Shown: positions 1 to 7,681, counted from the first letter of the stretch. The stretch is 54,326 nucleotides of DNA from SICV01 sp964372375 (GCA_964372375.1 CAYJQF010000002.1:1-54326), one strand, 5' to 3'. The notes: a model not told the origin generated them from the sequence alone. Program-made: numbers and translations.

Positions 1-18
1 AAGATTTGTATTTTATTA

Positions 19-423
19 CTAGAAAAGAGTTACAGGGCTATCTTCCCTGTCTCGTAAATTCAAAAAACGAGAATGAGCCGACTGGCGTATTTCTTCTTTG
101 CAGGTAATTTTAGGGCCTAGTGCAATATCAAGGTAATGATGTATAGAGCCCGGTCGTGCATATGCTTGATGCCTGCAGGTAAACCAGTCACTTTCGTCAG
201 GACGTAAATCGCGCTCAAGTATCTCTTCATTAAATCTTGTACTGTCATATCTTTGAATTTCTCTTTTATCAGTGAATGTCTCATACGCTCCTTCAATCGT
301 ATATGGTTTAAGACGATTGAGCAGCTCTTTGAGTGCATGGATATCAAGCTGCTCATCCCTCTCTTTTGCCATGCTGTGCCATGCATTGCTTACTGCGCGA
401 GTGAGTTGTGTGAGCCGCAACAT
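19..423 (-). CDS. Hypothetical protein, 134 aa
   Basis: I do not recognise this soluble, charged protein. It has no signal peptide or membrane segment. Its central part is rich in acidic residues and arginine (around residues 45-80), and a Cys-His pair lies near residue 83. The start codon shares one base with the stop of the ABC ATPase gene upstream (TAATG arrangement), so the two are almost certainly co-transcribed and translationally coupled. The gene ends 18 bases from the window edge; downstream operon members, perhaps the missing ABC permease, may lie outside. Confidence 0.6.
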   Translation of the reverse strand: MLRLTQLTRAVSNAWHSMAKERDEQLDIHALKELLNRLKPYTIEGAYETFTDKREIQRYDSTRFNEEILERDLRPDESDWFTCRHQAYARPGSIHHYLDIALGPKITCKEEIRQSAHSRFLNLRDREDSPVTLF

Positions 424-1112
424 TAGCTCTTCCTCCGAGTTACTTTTTCCACTTTGCCATCTTTTAACCAGTATATCGTCTTTGCATGCTTGGCTTTTTC
501 AGGGTCATGGGTGATAAGAATGATGGTCTTGCCTTTCCTGTTTAGCTCTTTCAGCAGTTGTATCACTGCTTCGCCTGTTTTCGTGTCTAAATTGCCTGTT
601 GGCTCATCTGCCAGAATGACTTCTGGATTGTTGGCTAATGCCCGTGCTATGGCAACTCTCTGCTGCTGGCCTCCTGAAAGCTGATTGGGATAATGCTCTG
701 CTCTGTCTCCTAAGCTCACCTGTTCCAAAAGCCGTAGCGCGTGCTGTTCCTGCTCTTCCGCATCTAGGCCTTGAAAAAGCATGGGAAGCATGACATTCTC
801 TTTTGCTGTTAGATTGGGAATTAAGTTAAAGCCCTGGAAGATGAAGCCTATTTTTCTTCCCCTCACTTGGGCAAGCTGTGATTCATCTAAAAGAGAGATG
901 TCGTGACCGTCTAACGAGATGGTCCCTGAAGTGGGCAAATCTAAACTGCCCGTAAGATTCATTGCCGTGGTTTTTCCAGAACCAGAGGGGCCCATGATGG
1001 CGACAAAGTCGCCTTGTTTTATTGCAATGTCAATGCCATTTAAGGCTTTTACCAGGGATTCTCCCATTTCATAATATTTATGCACGTTCTTGAGCGTAAT
1101 TACTTCATTCAT
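423..1112 (-). CDS. ABC transporter ATP-binding protein, LolD/MacB type
   Basis: This 229-residue ATPase would power a membrane permease of the MacB/FtsX/LolCE kind. Visible motifs are Walker A GPSGSGKT near residue 42, Q-loop in IFQGFN, the ABC signature LSGGQQQR, Walker B VILADEPT and the H-loop ITHD. Length and the N-terminal pattern (ENV-like strand, GPSGSGKTT, then a short LTGSLD stretch) match the lipoprotein-export/macrolide-export family. No permease gene is visible here, so the substrate cannot be named. A TATAAG box sits about 24 bases upstream of the ATG, and the next gene overlaps its stop. Confidence 0.9.
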   Translation of the reverse strand: MNEVITLKNVHKYYEMGESLVKALNGIDIAIKQGDFVAIMGPSGSGKTTAMNLTGSLDLPTSGTISLDGHDISLLDESQLAQVRGRKIGFIFQGFNLIPNLTAKENVMLPMLFQGLDAEEQEQHALRLLEQVSLGDRAEHYPNQLSGGQQQRVAIARALANNPEVILADEPTGNLDTKTGEAVIQLLKELNRKGKTIILITHDPEKAKHAKTIYWLKDGKVEKVTRRKS

Positions 1113-1133
1113 TGCATTTCAGCTAAGGAGAGG

Positions 1134-1139
1134 TATAAG
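1134..1139 (-). promoter_or_regulatory. TATA box for the ABC ATPase operon
   Basis: On the minus strand this reads CTTATA and is centred about 24 bases before the start codon at 1112, the spacing seen for most genes in this window. Confidence 0.5.
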
Positions 1140-1187
1140 AAGGTTTCTATTGGAGGAATCGCACCAGCAAGCTCACAAAACTAAAGA

Positions 1188-1193
1188 TTTAAA
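1188..1193 (+). promoter_or_regulatory. TATA box for rpo10
   Basis: TTTAAA centred 26.5 bases before the ATG at 1217. The spacing implies a leaderless transcript. Confidence 0.6.
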
Positions 1194-1216
1194 AAAGCAC
1201 TTTTGCTCTTCCTACT

Positions 1217-1414
1217 ATGATCGTACCAGTCCGCTGCCTTGGGTGCGGCAAGCCTCTTGGGCATTTGTGGGAAGAGTATAAGAAACGAGTTGATTCTGGA
1301 GAAGATGCTGGCGCTGTTTTGAATGAACTTGGCTTGGAGCGATATTGCTGCCGAGCTACCTTGTTAGGCCATGCTGATATGCTTCCTGAAATCACCAAGT
1401 TTAAGAAAGCCTAG
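1217..1414 (+). CDS. rpo10: DNA-directed RNA polymerase subunit Rpo10 (RpoN/RPB10)
   Basis: This 65-residue protein is the small zinc-binding subunit that joins the Rpo3/Rpo11 assembly platform of archaeal RNA polymerase. It shows the family start MIVPVRC, the CxxC pair at residues 7-10 and the CC pair in the RYCCR motif near residue 44, which together bind zinc. Length is typical of archaeal Rpo10. A small unknown ORF follows after 8 bases. In many archaea rpo10 travels with ribosomal genes; here it does not. Confidence 0.96.
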   Translation: MIVPVRCLGCGKPLGHLWEEYKKRVDSGEDAGAVLNELGLERYCCRATLLGHADMLPEITKFKKA

Positions 1415-1422
1415 GAAGAGAG

Positions 1423-1635
1423 GTGATAGGAAACCATCAAATGCGAGAAACAGAATCTGAAACTCTCTGGGAAGTTGTTAGTAATGGGTTGCAGGAAGCT
1501 TTTCCTTCTTCTGATAAGAAGAGGCCTATTCCGCTTGATTTTGATAGCATAAGTCTAAGTCCAGACGAGGTTAAGCCAAACTATGAGCTAGAAATAAAAT
1601 ATAATGCAGAACCAAGAGAAATCTTAATTGGTTAG
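1423..1635 (+). CDS. Small hypothetical protein downstream of rpo10
   Basis: Up to 70 residues, no recognised domain. The longest reading uses GTG at 1423; an ATG at 1441 (giving 64 residues) has the Shine-Dalgarno-like AGGTGAT upstream and is an equally good start. The C-terminal half alternates hydrophobic and charged residues as in a small beta-strand domain. It lies 8 bases after rpo10 on the same strand, so it is probably co-transcribed with it. Function unknown. Confidence 0.5.
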   Translation: MIGNHQMRETESETLWEVVSNGLQEAFPSSDKKRPIPLDFDSISLSPDEVKPNYELEIKYNAEPREILIG

Positions 1636-1699
1636 TTAGTGTTTTCTATCACTAAGGTATGTAAGAAAAATAGTTAAAATACTGCTCCTTTGGTTGTTA

Positions 1700-2203
1700 A
1701 TGAATAGAGATGAATTACTAGAAAAGCTGCGGGCGTTGCCTGTTGTTACTAGAGGAACTTTTCAGCTTCGGGGAGGAGCAACAAGCGATATATACTTGGA
1801 TATGAAACACGCGCTTGGTTTTCCTGCACTGCGACGTTCGCTTGCTGAGCTTTTGTGGGAACAAATTCCGGAAAAGCCGACGTGCATTGCAGTGCAAGGA
1901 CATGGTGGTATTTGTTTAGGTACGGAACTCTCATCTCTCTATGAAATTCCATTAGCTATGATAAGAAAAGAGCCAAAGCAGTATGGAAAGATGACACAAT
2001 TTGATGGGTATGTGCCTTCTTCTCAAGATAGAGTTATTATTGTTGATGATGTGCTTACTTCTGGGAGTTCAGTTAAGGAAGTAATTAATACACTGCAACC
2101 GACTGGCGCGCCGATTATTGGTATTGGTGTGCTGGTGAAAAGAGGCGAGGCTGTTTTTGATGTGCCTCTGCATTATCTGTTTACTCTAGAAGATTTTAAG
2201 TGA
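1700..2203 (+). CDS. pyrE: Orotate phosphoribosyltransferase
   Basis: Catalyses orotate plus PRPP to orotidine 5'-phosphate in pyrimidine synthesis. The PRPP-binding loop VIIVDDVLTSGSS is present near residues 113-125, as are the GGATSDIYLDMK segment typical of OPRT N-termini, the GHGGI loop and the RKEPKQYG flexible-loop motif with catalytic-type lysines. At about 167 residues it is a little shorter than usual (180-210), and its C-terminus is trimmed. An upstream TTG at 1694 is in frame, but the ATG at 1700 is the more likely start. Confidence 0.88.
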   Translation: MNRDELLEKLRALPVVTRGTFQLRGGATSDIYLDMKHALGFPALRRSLAELLWEQIPEKPTCIAVQGHGGICLGTELSSLYEIPLAMIRKEPKQYGKMTQFDGYVPSSQDRVIIVDDVLTSGSSVKEVINTLQPTGAPIIGIGVLVKRGEAVFDVPLHYLFTLEDFK

Positions 2204-2221
2204 GCTTGTAACACCATAATA

Positions 2222-2229
2222 CTTTTTAA
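2222..2229 (+). promoter_or_regulatory. TATA box for the Nudix gene
   Basis: CTTTTTAA lies about 24 bases before the ATG at 2251, consistent with leaderless transcription. Confidence 0.5.
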
Positions 2230-2250
2230 TGCCTAATCTATCTATGTTGA

Positions 2251-2766
2251 ATGATTATTGCCACGCTTTGTTACCTTTCTCAAAATGATAAGATTTTGAT
2301 GTTATATCGCGAAGGCGGATTTATGTCTGGAGTTTGGACAGTTCCTGGAGGAAAGTGGGAGCCTGGCGAGACCATTGCTGCTTGTGCTGTTCGCGAGTAT
2401 AGAGAAGAAACAGGGCTAGAATTGTTAGACCTTCGATTTCGCGGGACCATTCTATTTGATAATAAAGGCAGAGTCTTTGCCGATGGCAGACCTGCACAAG
2501 ATGATTATCTGGTATTTGTATATTCTGCGACACAGATACGAGGAGAACTGAAGCAACCTGAAAAAGGGAAATTGGAATGGATCTCCCGTAACCAGCTATC
2601 ACATCTTAAAGTTGAAGAGGCTGAACCTCTCAAATTCAAATTGCTTGATTTGCCTGAAGTATTTGAGTGCCGGGTATGGCATCAAGGGAGTAAACTAGAT
2701 GGATTTGACGGTTCTCTGTATCGGGATGGCAAAAGCATTTCACTTCGAGAGATTATACCAGCTTAA
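2251..2766 (+). CDS. Nudix hydrolase
   Basis: A 171-residue Nudix-fold pyrophosphohydrolase. The Nudix box reads GGKWEPGE followed by REYREETGL (about residues 30-54), with the full set of metal-binding glutamates. The N-terminus resembles MutT/8-oxo-dGTP-type enzymes (VPGGKWE), so nucleotide-pool cleaning is a reasonable guess, but specificity cannot be read from sequence. Its last 14 bases overlap the 3' end of the RNase P gene on the other strand. Confidence 0.88.
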   Translation: MIIATLCYLSQNDKILMLYREGGFMSGVWTVPGGKWEPGETIAACAVREYREETGLELLDLRFRGTILFDNKGRVFADGRPAQDDYLVFVYSATQIRGELKQPEKGKLEWISRNQLSHLKVEEAEPLKFKLLDLPEVFECRVWHQGSKLDGFDGSLYRDGKSISLREIIPA

Positions 2767-3004
2767 ACCTATTTCTCTTCTTGCAGTTTGTGCAGATTAC
2801 CGTCTTATATCCCTTGGTAATGCGTATACTGCCTTTCAATTGTGCTAGGCAGGATGTGCAAAAGCGTTTCCGGTATCCTTGCAGCTTGATTCTATAGCGC
2901 ATTGCCAGTCGTTTTATTTTCCTGACTTCTTCCTGAGTACATGAGGGCTGGGCAAAGAACGCATGAATATACTGCTGGGCTTGTGTTTTTGAAAGTGCTT
3001 TCAT
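2753..3004 (-). CDS. rnp4: RNase P protein component 4 (Rpp21/Rpr2 family)
   Basis: A protein subunit of RNase P, which trims tRNA 5' ends. The family signature is clear: a helical N-terminus with RLAMRYRIKL, then KRFCTSC, an IRITKGYK strand and CTNCKKRNRFK. The two CxxC pairs form the zinc ribbon. At 83 residues it is shorter than typical Rpp21 (100-120) and lacks the basic C-terminal tail. It follows the surface-protein gene by 22 bases and may share its transcript; it overlaps the convergent Nudix gene. Confidence 0.82.
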   Translation of the reverse strand: MKALSKTQAQQYIHAFFAQPSCTQEEVRKIKRLAMRYRIKLQGYRKRFCTSCLAQLKGSIRITKGYKTVICTNCKKRNRFKLV

Positions 3005-3026
3005 ACTCTAAGAATAAAAAGAAACA

Positions 3027-4937
3027 TTACTTTCTTCGGCGCATGACCACAACAGCTAGTATAATCAGTACCAGTACAATAACTACGGTCCAAATCACCT
3101 TGCTTGAAGAAGAGGCTTTTGCAGGTGCCGGTGCTGCTGCTCCGGTAGCTGTTGCTGCTTTCTGTGCTGCCTGTTGCTTTTGCTCTTCAACTGCAGTGAT
3201 AAGCTCATGGATTCCTTCTATAACCAATGATGCTTTGCTGTTTGTAATTGAAACAAGCTTCACACTTATATCGTAGTAGGTGTCATTGTTGGTGTTGAAC
3301 TTCCTCATTTCCCCTACCTTCATAGTCGCTGATTGCGGTGTGCTTGCGATTTCTAGGGTTACGGAATCAGCGGTAATAGTAATTACTCCCACGTTATGCG
3401 TCTCGGTACCAACCTTAACTCTAATACGCTCTTTTGCGCCAAGACTTCTTGTTACTGGACCTTGTGCGCTCAACTCTTGAGAGTCTGCAGCATACGTAGC
3501 TAACCAGGTTGTAGTACCAGCAGTGCTTGTTGATGAACTCTTACCGCTGCTGCTGCCTGTTGAGGTAACACACCCATCAGGAGCAAGAGAGGCTGTAGCA
3601 GTGCTGCTTAAACTTACACGGTCATAACACGTAACGGTATAGGAGATTGCTTTACCACACGAGAGACCTGTTTCTGTCAATGTCTGGCTGGCAGCACTAC
3701 CTGAAACGGCAGCTAGGGTGCTATCAACATCACAGGTGCGATTTATCCCTGAGCCTGAGTCTGTTACAGCAACATCCGCAACAACACTTGTCAGCGTGCT
3801 TGAGGAAGAGCGCGTTATAGTAACGGTGGGAGCAGTATTATCAAAGCGGACCCTGCTTATCAGAGCAGTGCTGTTCAGGTTGTTTGCCGTGTCATTTACA
3901 AAGATGGTAATGTTATATAAGCCATCTGGGTAGCCGGTGGTATTGAACACTAATACTCTATAATAACTACCTTCTTGAGTACCGACCAACGTTGCATTCT
4001 GAGCTCCTGAGCTGTTGGTGATATTGAAGAAGACCGTACCGATACTTGAAGTGACATCACGAACAGTTACATTTAACGTGATGGCACTTGTCTGGTTCGA
4101 ATTGGAGAGCGGAGCACTGATGTTTGCTTCCTGTACTTCTGGCTTTGTATTATCAAATCTGATAGTGAATGCCCGCGCTGAGTTGTTTAGATTATTGCCA
4201 GTGTCGTTTGCCCACACAGTTATATTGTAAATGCCATCAGGATATACGGTTAAATTAACGGTAGTATTCCAGATATTGCCATTGGGGTTCGATGCAGTGA
4301 AGGTGCCGTTATGTACGGCGGTTGCATTGGTGATATTGAATCTTACTGCGCTCAATGGCCCATTATCTCGTACGGTAACATTCAAGAGTAGCAAGCCAGT
4401 CACACCTGAATAGTTCTGACCGGTAGCAAGAGAGGTTATGTTTGCTCCCTGTACTTCGGGCATGGTCGTGTCATTCACTTGGATGGAGACGTTCGTCTCA
4501 TTGAAGCCTGAAGCGTTGACAAGGCGAATGGTAATATTGAAGAAGCCAATGTTTGTAGTGTTTGCGGTGGCATTGAAGACGAAGCTCTGGTTAGACAGGT
4601 TAGTTATTACACCATTCGTATTATTCCATGATAAGGTAACTACTCCTGCTGAAGAGCTATTATTGAAGTAGGTTCCTGTAGCAGTGGTGAAGTTGGTACC
4701 ATTTTGGAAGGTGAAACCAGCGGGAAGGGTAATGTTAACAACGGTAATATTTGCTGTGCCTCCGCCCGTATCTGTATTATTTACGCTGAAGTTGAATATA
4801 TAGCTCCTGGATTCATTAATGCTTTGTTGGCTGGTAGGACCTAAAATCTGGGCTGCCAGTGCAATTCCTACAAGTGCAATGAAAAGAACGAACCCTGCTA
4901 GCAGAAGGGATGATGTGGGTGTATGAGATTTCGCCAT
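3027..4937 (-). CDS. Sequon-rich membrane-anchored surface protein with Ig-like repeats
   Basis: This 636-residue protein has an N-terminal hydrophobic signal or anchor (about residues 8-30, ending ALAAQ), an extracellular region of bacterial-Ig-like repeats, an Ala/Pro/Ser-rich stalk and a C-terminal membrane helix followed by MRRRK. Two repeats share the pattern YPDG-YNIT-NDT-NNLN ending in RFDNT-P (near residues 235-270 and 338-370). I count about 40 N-X-S/T sequons, nearly all before residue 372. It looks like a heavily N-glycosylated cell-surface protein and a natural substrate for the AglB encoded in this window. An ATTTAAAT box lies 42 bases upstream with a GAGGAAG ribosome-binding site between, so this mRNA does have a leader. 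Confidence 0.82.
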   Translation of the reverse strand: MAKSHTPTSSLLLAGFVLFIALVGIALAAQILGPTSQQSINESRSYIFNFSVNNTDTGGGTANITVVNITLPAGFTFQNGTNFTTATGTYFNNSSSAGVVTLSWNNTNGVITNLSNQSFVFNATANTTNIGFFNITIRLVNASGFNETNVSIQVNDTTMPEVQGANITSLATGQNYSGVTGLLLLNVTVRDNGPLSAVRFNITNATAVHNGTFTASNPNGNIWNTTVNLTVYPDGIYNITVWANDTGNNLNNSARAFTIRFDNTKPEVQEANISAPLSNSNQTSAITLNVTVRDVTSSIGTVFFNITNSSGAQNATLVGTQEGSYYRVLVFNTTGYPDGLYNITIFVNDTANNLNSTALISRVRFDNTAPTVTITRSSSSTLTSVVADVAVTDSGSGINRTCDVDSTLAAVSGSAASQTLTETGLSCGKAISYTVTCYDRVSLSSTATASLAPDGCVTSTGSSSGKSSSTSTAGTTTWLATYAADSQELSAQGPVTRSLGAKERIRVKVGTETHNVGVITITADSVTLEIASTPQSATMKVGEMRKFNTNNDTYYDISVKLVSITNSKASLVIEGIHELITAVEEQKQQAAQKAATATGAAAPAPAKASSSSKVIWTVVIVLVLIILAVVVMRRRK

Positions 4938-4976
4938 GAACTTCCTCTTATCAATGACTAGTTCTTAACGAAGATA

Positions 4977-4982
4977 TTTAAA
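4977..4982 (-). promoter_or_regulatory. TATA box of the surface-protein gene
   Basis: TTTAAA (within ATTTAAAT) is centred about 42 bases before the start at 4937. The implied leader of roughly 15-20 nt carries GAGGAAG as ribosome-binding site, unlike most genes here. Confidence 0.5.
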
Positions 4983-5127
4983 TCATTACCACCACTTGAA
5001 AATTAAGACACAATCTGCTTTTTCAAATAAGCAGGTATTTTTCACAAAACAGAAAAATATTTTATCGACGAGGTTTTTTGTATATCTGGAAAAAATACGA
5101 GCGGAATGTCTGGTACTCGTGTCTGAA

Positions 5128-5189
5128 GAATATGACGAAGACAGCATGAGTGTTTAGATGTCTTCGTGAGAATATGACGAAGACAGCAT
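5128..5189 (-). repeat. Direct repeat of the 5S rRNA 3' end
   Basis: A 20-base sequence at 5170-5189, spanning the 3' terminus of the 5S gene, is repeated exactly at 5128-5147, 42 bases further downstream of that gene. Between them, 5159-5167 is the exact reverse complement of 5177-5185 with a 9-base loop. The second copy looks like a duplicated 5S end or a processing element. Confidence 0.75.
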
Positions 5190-5292
5190 CGGAGTTTCGC
5201 CTCTGGTGGGAGACTAGTGCAACCGACGTAACCAGCTTAGCTTCTGTGTTCGGAATGGGAACAGGCGTTTCCTGATTACTATGGCCGTCTTC
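5179..5292 (-). rRNA. rrf: 5S ribosomal RNA
   Basis: Read on the minus strand, the ends GAAGACGGC and GCTGTCTTC pair perfectly (with one G-U) as helix I, and the interior contains the conserved 5S core with TTCCGAACACAGAAG followed by TAAGC. Length is about 114 nt; the ends are set by helix I and could each extend a base or two. No 16S or 23S gene is near, so the 5S gene is unlinked. A TATA-like box is placed for its own promoter. Confidence 0.93.
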
Positions 5293-5313
5293 TGCCTTAG
5301 GTCAAAGAGAGCG

Positions 5314-5322
5314 TATTTAAGC
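5314..5322 (-). promoter_or_regulatory. TATA box of the 5S rRNA gene
   Basis: GCTTAAATA on the minus strand, centred about 26 bases before the 5' end of the 5S rRNA at 5292. Confidence 0.6.
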
Positions 5323-5325
5323 TTT

Positions 5326-5349
5326 GCCTTTTCCGAGAGGTGAAAAGGC
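5326..5349. repeat. Inverted repeat between AAA+ gene and 5S promoter
   Basis: GCCTTTTC at 5326-5333 and its exact complement GAAAAGGC at 5342-5349 can form an 8-bp stem with an 8-base loop. It lies after the stop of the AAA+ gene and just upstream of the 5S TATA box, so it could be a transcript end or an insulator for the 5S promoter; function is not shown. Confidence 0.45.
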
Positions 5350-5398
5350 GTTCTTTGATTCCGATTACTTTGAAGAAATCATGGGAGCAAAACTGCTA

Positions 5399-6949
5399 TT
5401 ATATAATCTGATGGTGATATGGCATCCTGCTGTTGGTACAAAAGGTTCTGATGAGTGCATCAAGCTTCTTGAGCTCAGCAACGCGCACAAATTTCTTCAC
5501 CTCTGTATACGCTCTCTCAACATCCTCATGTATGATTGGAAACCCCTCAGTTGATTCTAACGTTAGTTTCTTTGCAGCATCATATGTAGTTGCTTCTCCT
5601 TCCTGTATGGCGCGGGCTGCCCGTTCAAGGGCAAATCTTCCTGCCTTTGAACATATTTCCTCAATGTCTCTGTTGGTAAAGCCCTCTGTTTGATCTGCTA
5701 AATGCTGATACTTGACACCGGTAACTCTCACTCCATGCATATAGAACTCAAACGTCTTCCGTCTCTTTTCTGCATCGGGAAGTGGAATATGAAAAATATA
5801 TCCAATTCTTCCGAATTGCAAGAAGCGAGGATCAATAAGAGCAGGATTGTTTGTAGAACCAGAGAGGAGCGTTTTTCCGGTACCGACTCCTTGCAGTTTA
5901 TTGAGCAGAGTCGCGTTCCGGGCAATTGCTGGGGCGCTGCGTTCTGATTTTTCAGGGTCTAGGAGCGCAAATTCGATATCATCACAAAAAAGAGTGATAT
6001 CAGCACCTGTTCGGTTCTGCAATGCCCGCGCCTCTGCAAAAAGGTCGAGGTTATCATCGTCATCTTCATCCTTCACCAATGTCTCCAATATATCATTTGC
6101 ATGTACGGGGATAAAGAGGGTGCCATTGTTTTCCCGGGAAAGCACTTTTGCCAATGAGGTTTTTCCTACACCATAGACGCCCGCTACCAATACTGCGCGA
6201 TTCTTCACTCCATATGCCCTTGCAGGAGGAATCACCGAAGCAGGAAAGAGCGTCCATCTCATGAAATCGAGCGCTTCGTCAAGACCAATGAGCTCGCCTT
6301 GCTCTTTCCGGTCTATCTGTGTGCTCATTAATGCACGATATACATCATAGACCATCTCCCGGTGGTTATGTTGTTCTTGCTGAGCAAGTATACGAGAAAC
6401 ACTTACCAGATATTCTGCAGCGGTCAAATTGGTAATCGCATCGTCGAGCCGTAATTCTACAAAGCCCTCTCCTCCATATAACCAGGTACCTTTTTCTCTT
6501 CGGGGAATAGTAGTCGCCTGCCTTACTGAGCTGAATTTTCTCCCGACAAACAACCCTTTATTCTGATGAGAAGATTGAGAAAAAAGATAGCCCCGAATCG
6601 TAAGTACGGCGGCTGCTTTGGATGAAAGATAGTTTCCTATTTTTACCGGCGTTCCAAACACATCCCGCCTTCCTTCCATGGTATCGGGAGCTACCAGCTC
6701 CGAGGCATATCTTTCTAATGAATCAACCTGCTTTTCAGACAACCGCACGGGAGGCCAGACGGCAACAAGTGCCCGATCATGCTCCCAGCCTTCGTGTCGC
6801 GAGCGATAGCGGACCGGAGCAAATCCCAACTGCAGAGGCATCACTCCTTGATATTCTTGAATCTTCGTGCGCACTATCTGTAGGAACTCGTGCGCTCTCG
6901 ATTGATTCAGTTTGCACAATTGCGCGGTGAGCGGATTTTTTGCGAGCAT
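5399..6949 (-). CDS. AAA+ ATPase with an unrecognised N-terminal domain
   Basis: A 516-residue protein with a C-terminal AAA+ module: Walker A GVYGVGKT at 257-264, Walker B ITLFCDD with Asp-Asp in place of the usual Asp-Glu, sensor-1-like SGSTNNP, an arginine-finger region (DPRFLQFGR) and a C-terminal helical lid. This resembles the FtsH/Cdc48/Pex1-like group of AAA proteins. Residues 1-230 match no family I know and probably bind a substrate or partner. There are no membrane segments. TTTAAA about 24 bases upstream suggests a leaderless monocistronic gene. Confidence 0.8.
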   Translation of the reverse strand: MLAKNPLTAQLCKLNQSRAHEFLQIVRTKIQEYQGVMPLQLGFAPVRYRSRHEGWEHDRALVAVWPPVRLSEKQVDSLERYASELVAPDTMEGRRDVFGTPVKIGNYLSSKAAAVLTIRGYLFSQSSHQNKGLFVGRKFSSVRQATTIPRREKGTWLYGGEGFVELRLDDAITNLTAAEYLVSVSRILAQQEQHNHREMVYDVYRALMSTQIDRKEQGELIGLDEALDFMRWTLFPASVIPPARAYGVKNRAVLVAGVYGVGKTSLAKVLSRENNGTLFIPVHANDILETLVKDEDDDDNLDLFAEARALQNRTGADITLFCDDIEFALLDPEKSERSAPAIARNATLLNKLQGVGTGKTLLSGSTNNPALIDPRFLQFGRIGYIFHIPLPDAEKRRKTFEFYMHGVRVTGVKYQHLADQTEGFTNRDIEEICSKAGRFALERAARAIQEGEATTYDAAKKLTLESTEGFPIIHEDVERAYTEVKKFVRVAELKKLDALIRTFCTNSRMPYHHQII

Positions 6950-6970
6950 AGGGAGAACAGAACAGCACTC

Positions 6971-6976
6971 TTTAAA
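6971..6976 (-). promoter_or_regulatory. TATA box of the AAA+ gene
   Basis: TTTAAA (palindromic) centred 24.5 bases before the ATG at 6949. Confidence 0.55.
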
Positions 6977-7016
6977 AGATTCGTGGTGGTTAAATGCTAT
7001 AAAGAGATGCGAAGGG

Positions 7017-7022
7017 TTTAAA
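7017..7022 (+). promoter_or_regulatory. TATA box of tRNA-Leu
   Basis: TTTAAA centred about 30 bases before the mature tRNA-Leu 5' end, leaving room for a short 5' leader removed by RNase P. Confidence 0.55.
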
Positions 7023-7049
7023 ACTTCTCTAGTAAATAAGCACGTGTAT

Positions 7050-7133
7050 GCAGGAGTAGCAAAGTGGTCAAATGCGAGGGCCTCAAGAGCCCTTCCCTTA
7101 GTGGGTTCGGAGGTTCGAATCCTCTCTCCTGCA
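7050..7133 (+). tRNA. tRNA-Leu (anticodon CAA)
   Basis: A class II tRNA. The acceptor stem GCAGGAG/CTCCTGC pairs fully. The anticodon arm AGGGC-CTCAAGA-GCCCT puts CAA at positions 34-36 (reads UUG). The long variable arm has stem CCC/GGG, and the T arm contains GGTTCGAATCC. The discriminator is A, as expected for leucine; CCA is not encoded. No intron. Confidence 0.95.
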
Positions 7134-7143
7134 TGTTATTTGA

Positions 7144-7398
7144 TTAGGCAGGCGTTATCCGATACGAATCCCTGATTCTTTTATCTACTTTCTTATTGTT
7201 ATCAAAATACTCTATTCTATAGTCTCCTGGTCTCTTTGCCTGAAGGCGGGCAACACAATCGTCTGCAAACGTCCTGATGAGATTGACGGAAGCAGGATCA
7301 TCTGTCCGGTATTTTCCGACAATGATGTTATCCGAATCATATACGAAATACTCATATCGGTGCTTGCCTGGCACATCTTCCACCCGATTATCTAACAT
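7144..7398 (-). CDS. Small hypothetical protein, 84 aa
   Basis: An unrecognised soluble protein of 84 residues with alternating beta-strand-like segments (YEYFVYDSDN near 15 and YRIEYFDNN near 60) flanking a helix. The pattern resembles a compact alpha/beta domain, but I cannot name it. A good ribosome-binding site (AAAGGAG) precedes the ATG. It lies between tRNA-Leu and tRNA-Arg, on the opposite strand. Confidence 0.6.
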   Translation of the reverse strand: MLDNRVEDVPGKHRYEYFVYDSDNIIVGKYRTDDPASVNLIRTFADDCVARLQAKRPGDYRIEYFDNNKKVDKRIRDSYRITPA

Positions 7399-7527
7399 GC
7401 TTTCTCCTTTTAAGAAGGTAAAAAGCGCTTGCTACTGCCTTACTGATACAAGAAAAGCCACCGACACATCAACTGCATGTGCTATACAAATCTGAGCGAG
7501 TATATAATGTTTTATGCATTGGTTAGC

Positions 7528-7535
7528 TTTATAAG
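7528..7535 (+). promoter_or_regulatory. TATA box of tRNA-Arg
   Basis: TTTATAAG about 27 bases before the 5' end of tRNA-Arg. Confidence 0.6.
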
Positions 7536-7558
7536 AGGAAAAAGGTTTACAGGCGCAT

Positions 7559-7633
7559 GCGCCCGTAGCTCAGCCTGGATAGAGCAGAGGCATCCTAAGC
7601 CTAAGGTCGAGGGTTCAAATCCTTCCGGGCGCG
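7559..7633 (+). tRNA. tRNA-Arg (anticodon CCT)
   Basis: Acceptor stem GCGCCCG/CGGGCGC pairs fully, the D arm is GCTC/GAGC, and the anticodon loop ATCCTAA puts CCT at 34-36 (reads AGG). The T arm contains GGGTTCAAATCC. Discriminator G. The first pair of the anticodon stem (27-43) is a G-A mismatch. No intron and no encoded CCA. Confidence 0.92.
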
Positions 7634-7649
7634 CTTGGTGCTCCAAAGG

Positions 7650-7658
7650 TTTTTAATA
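7650..7658 (+). promoter_or_regulatory. TATA box of tRNA-Gly
   Basis: TTTTTAATA centred about 28 bases before the tRNA-Gly 5' end. Confidence 0.6.
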
Positions 7659-7681
7659 GAGTATTCGCGCTAGTAGATTAA

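Noticed and set aside
3280..4671. Several plus-strand frames opposite the surface-protein gene
   Set aside because: They are open only because the repetitive Thr/Asn/Ser codons of the minus-strand gene avoid stops in that phase; no start signals or family motifs.
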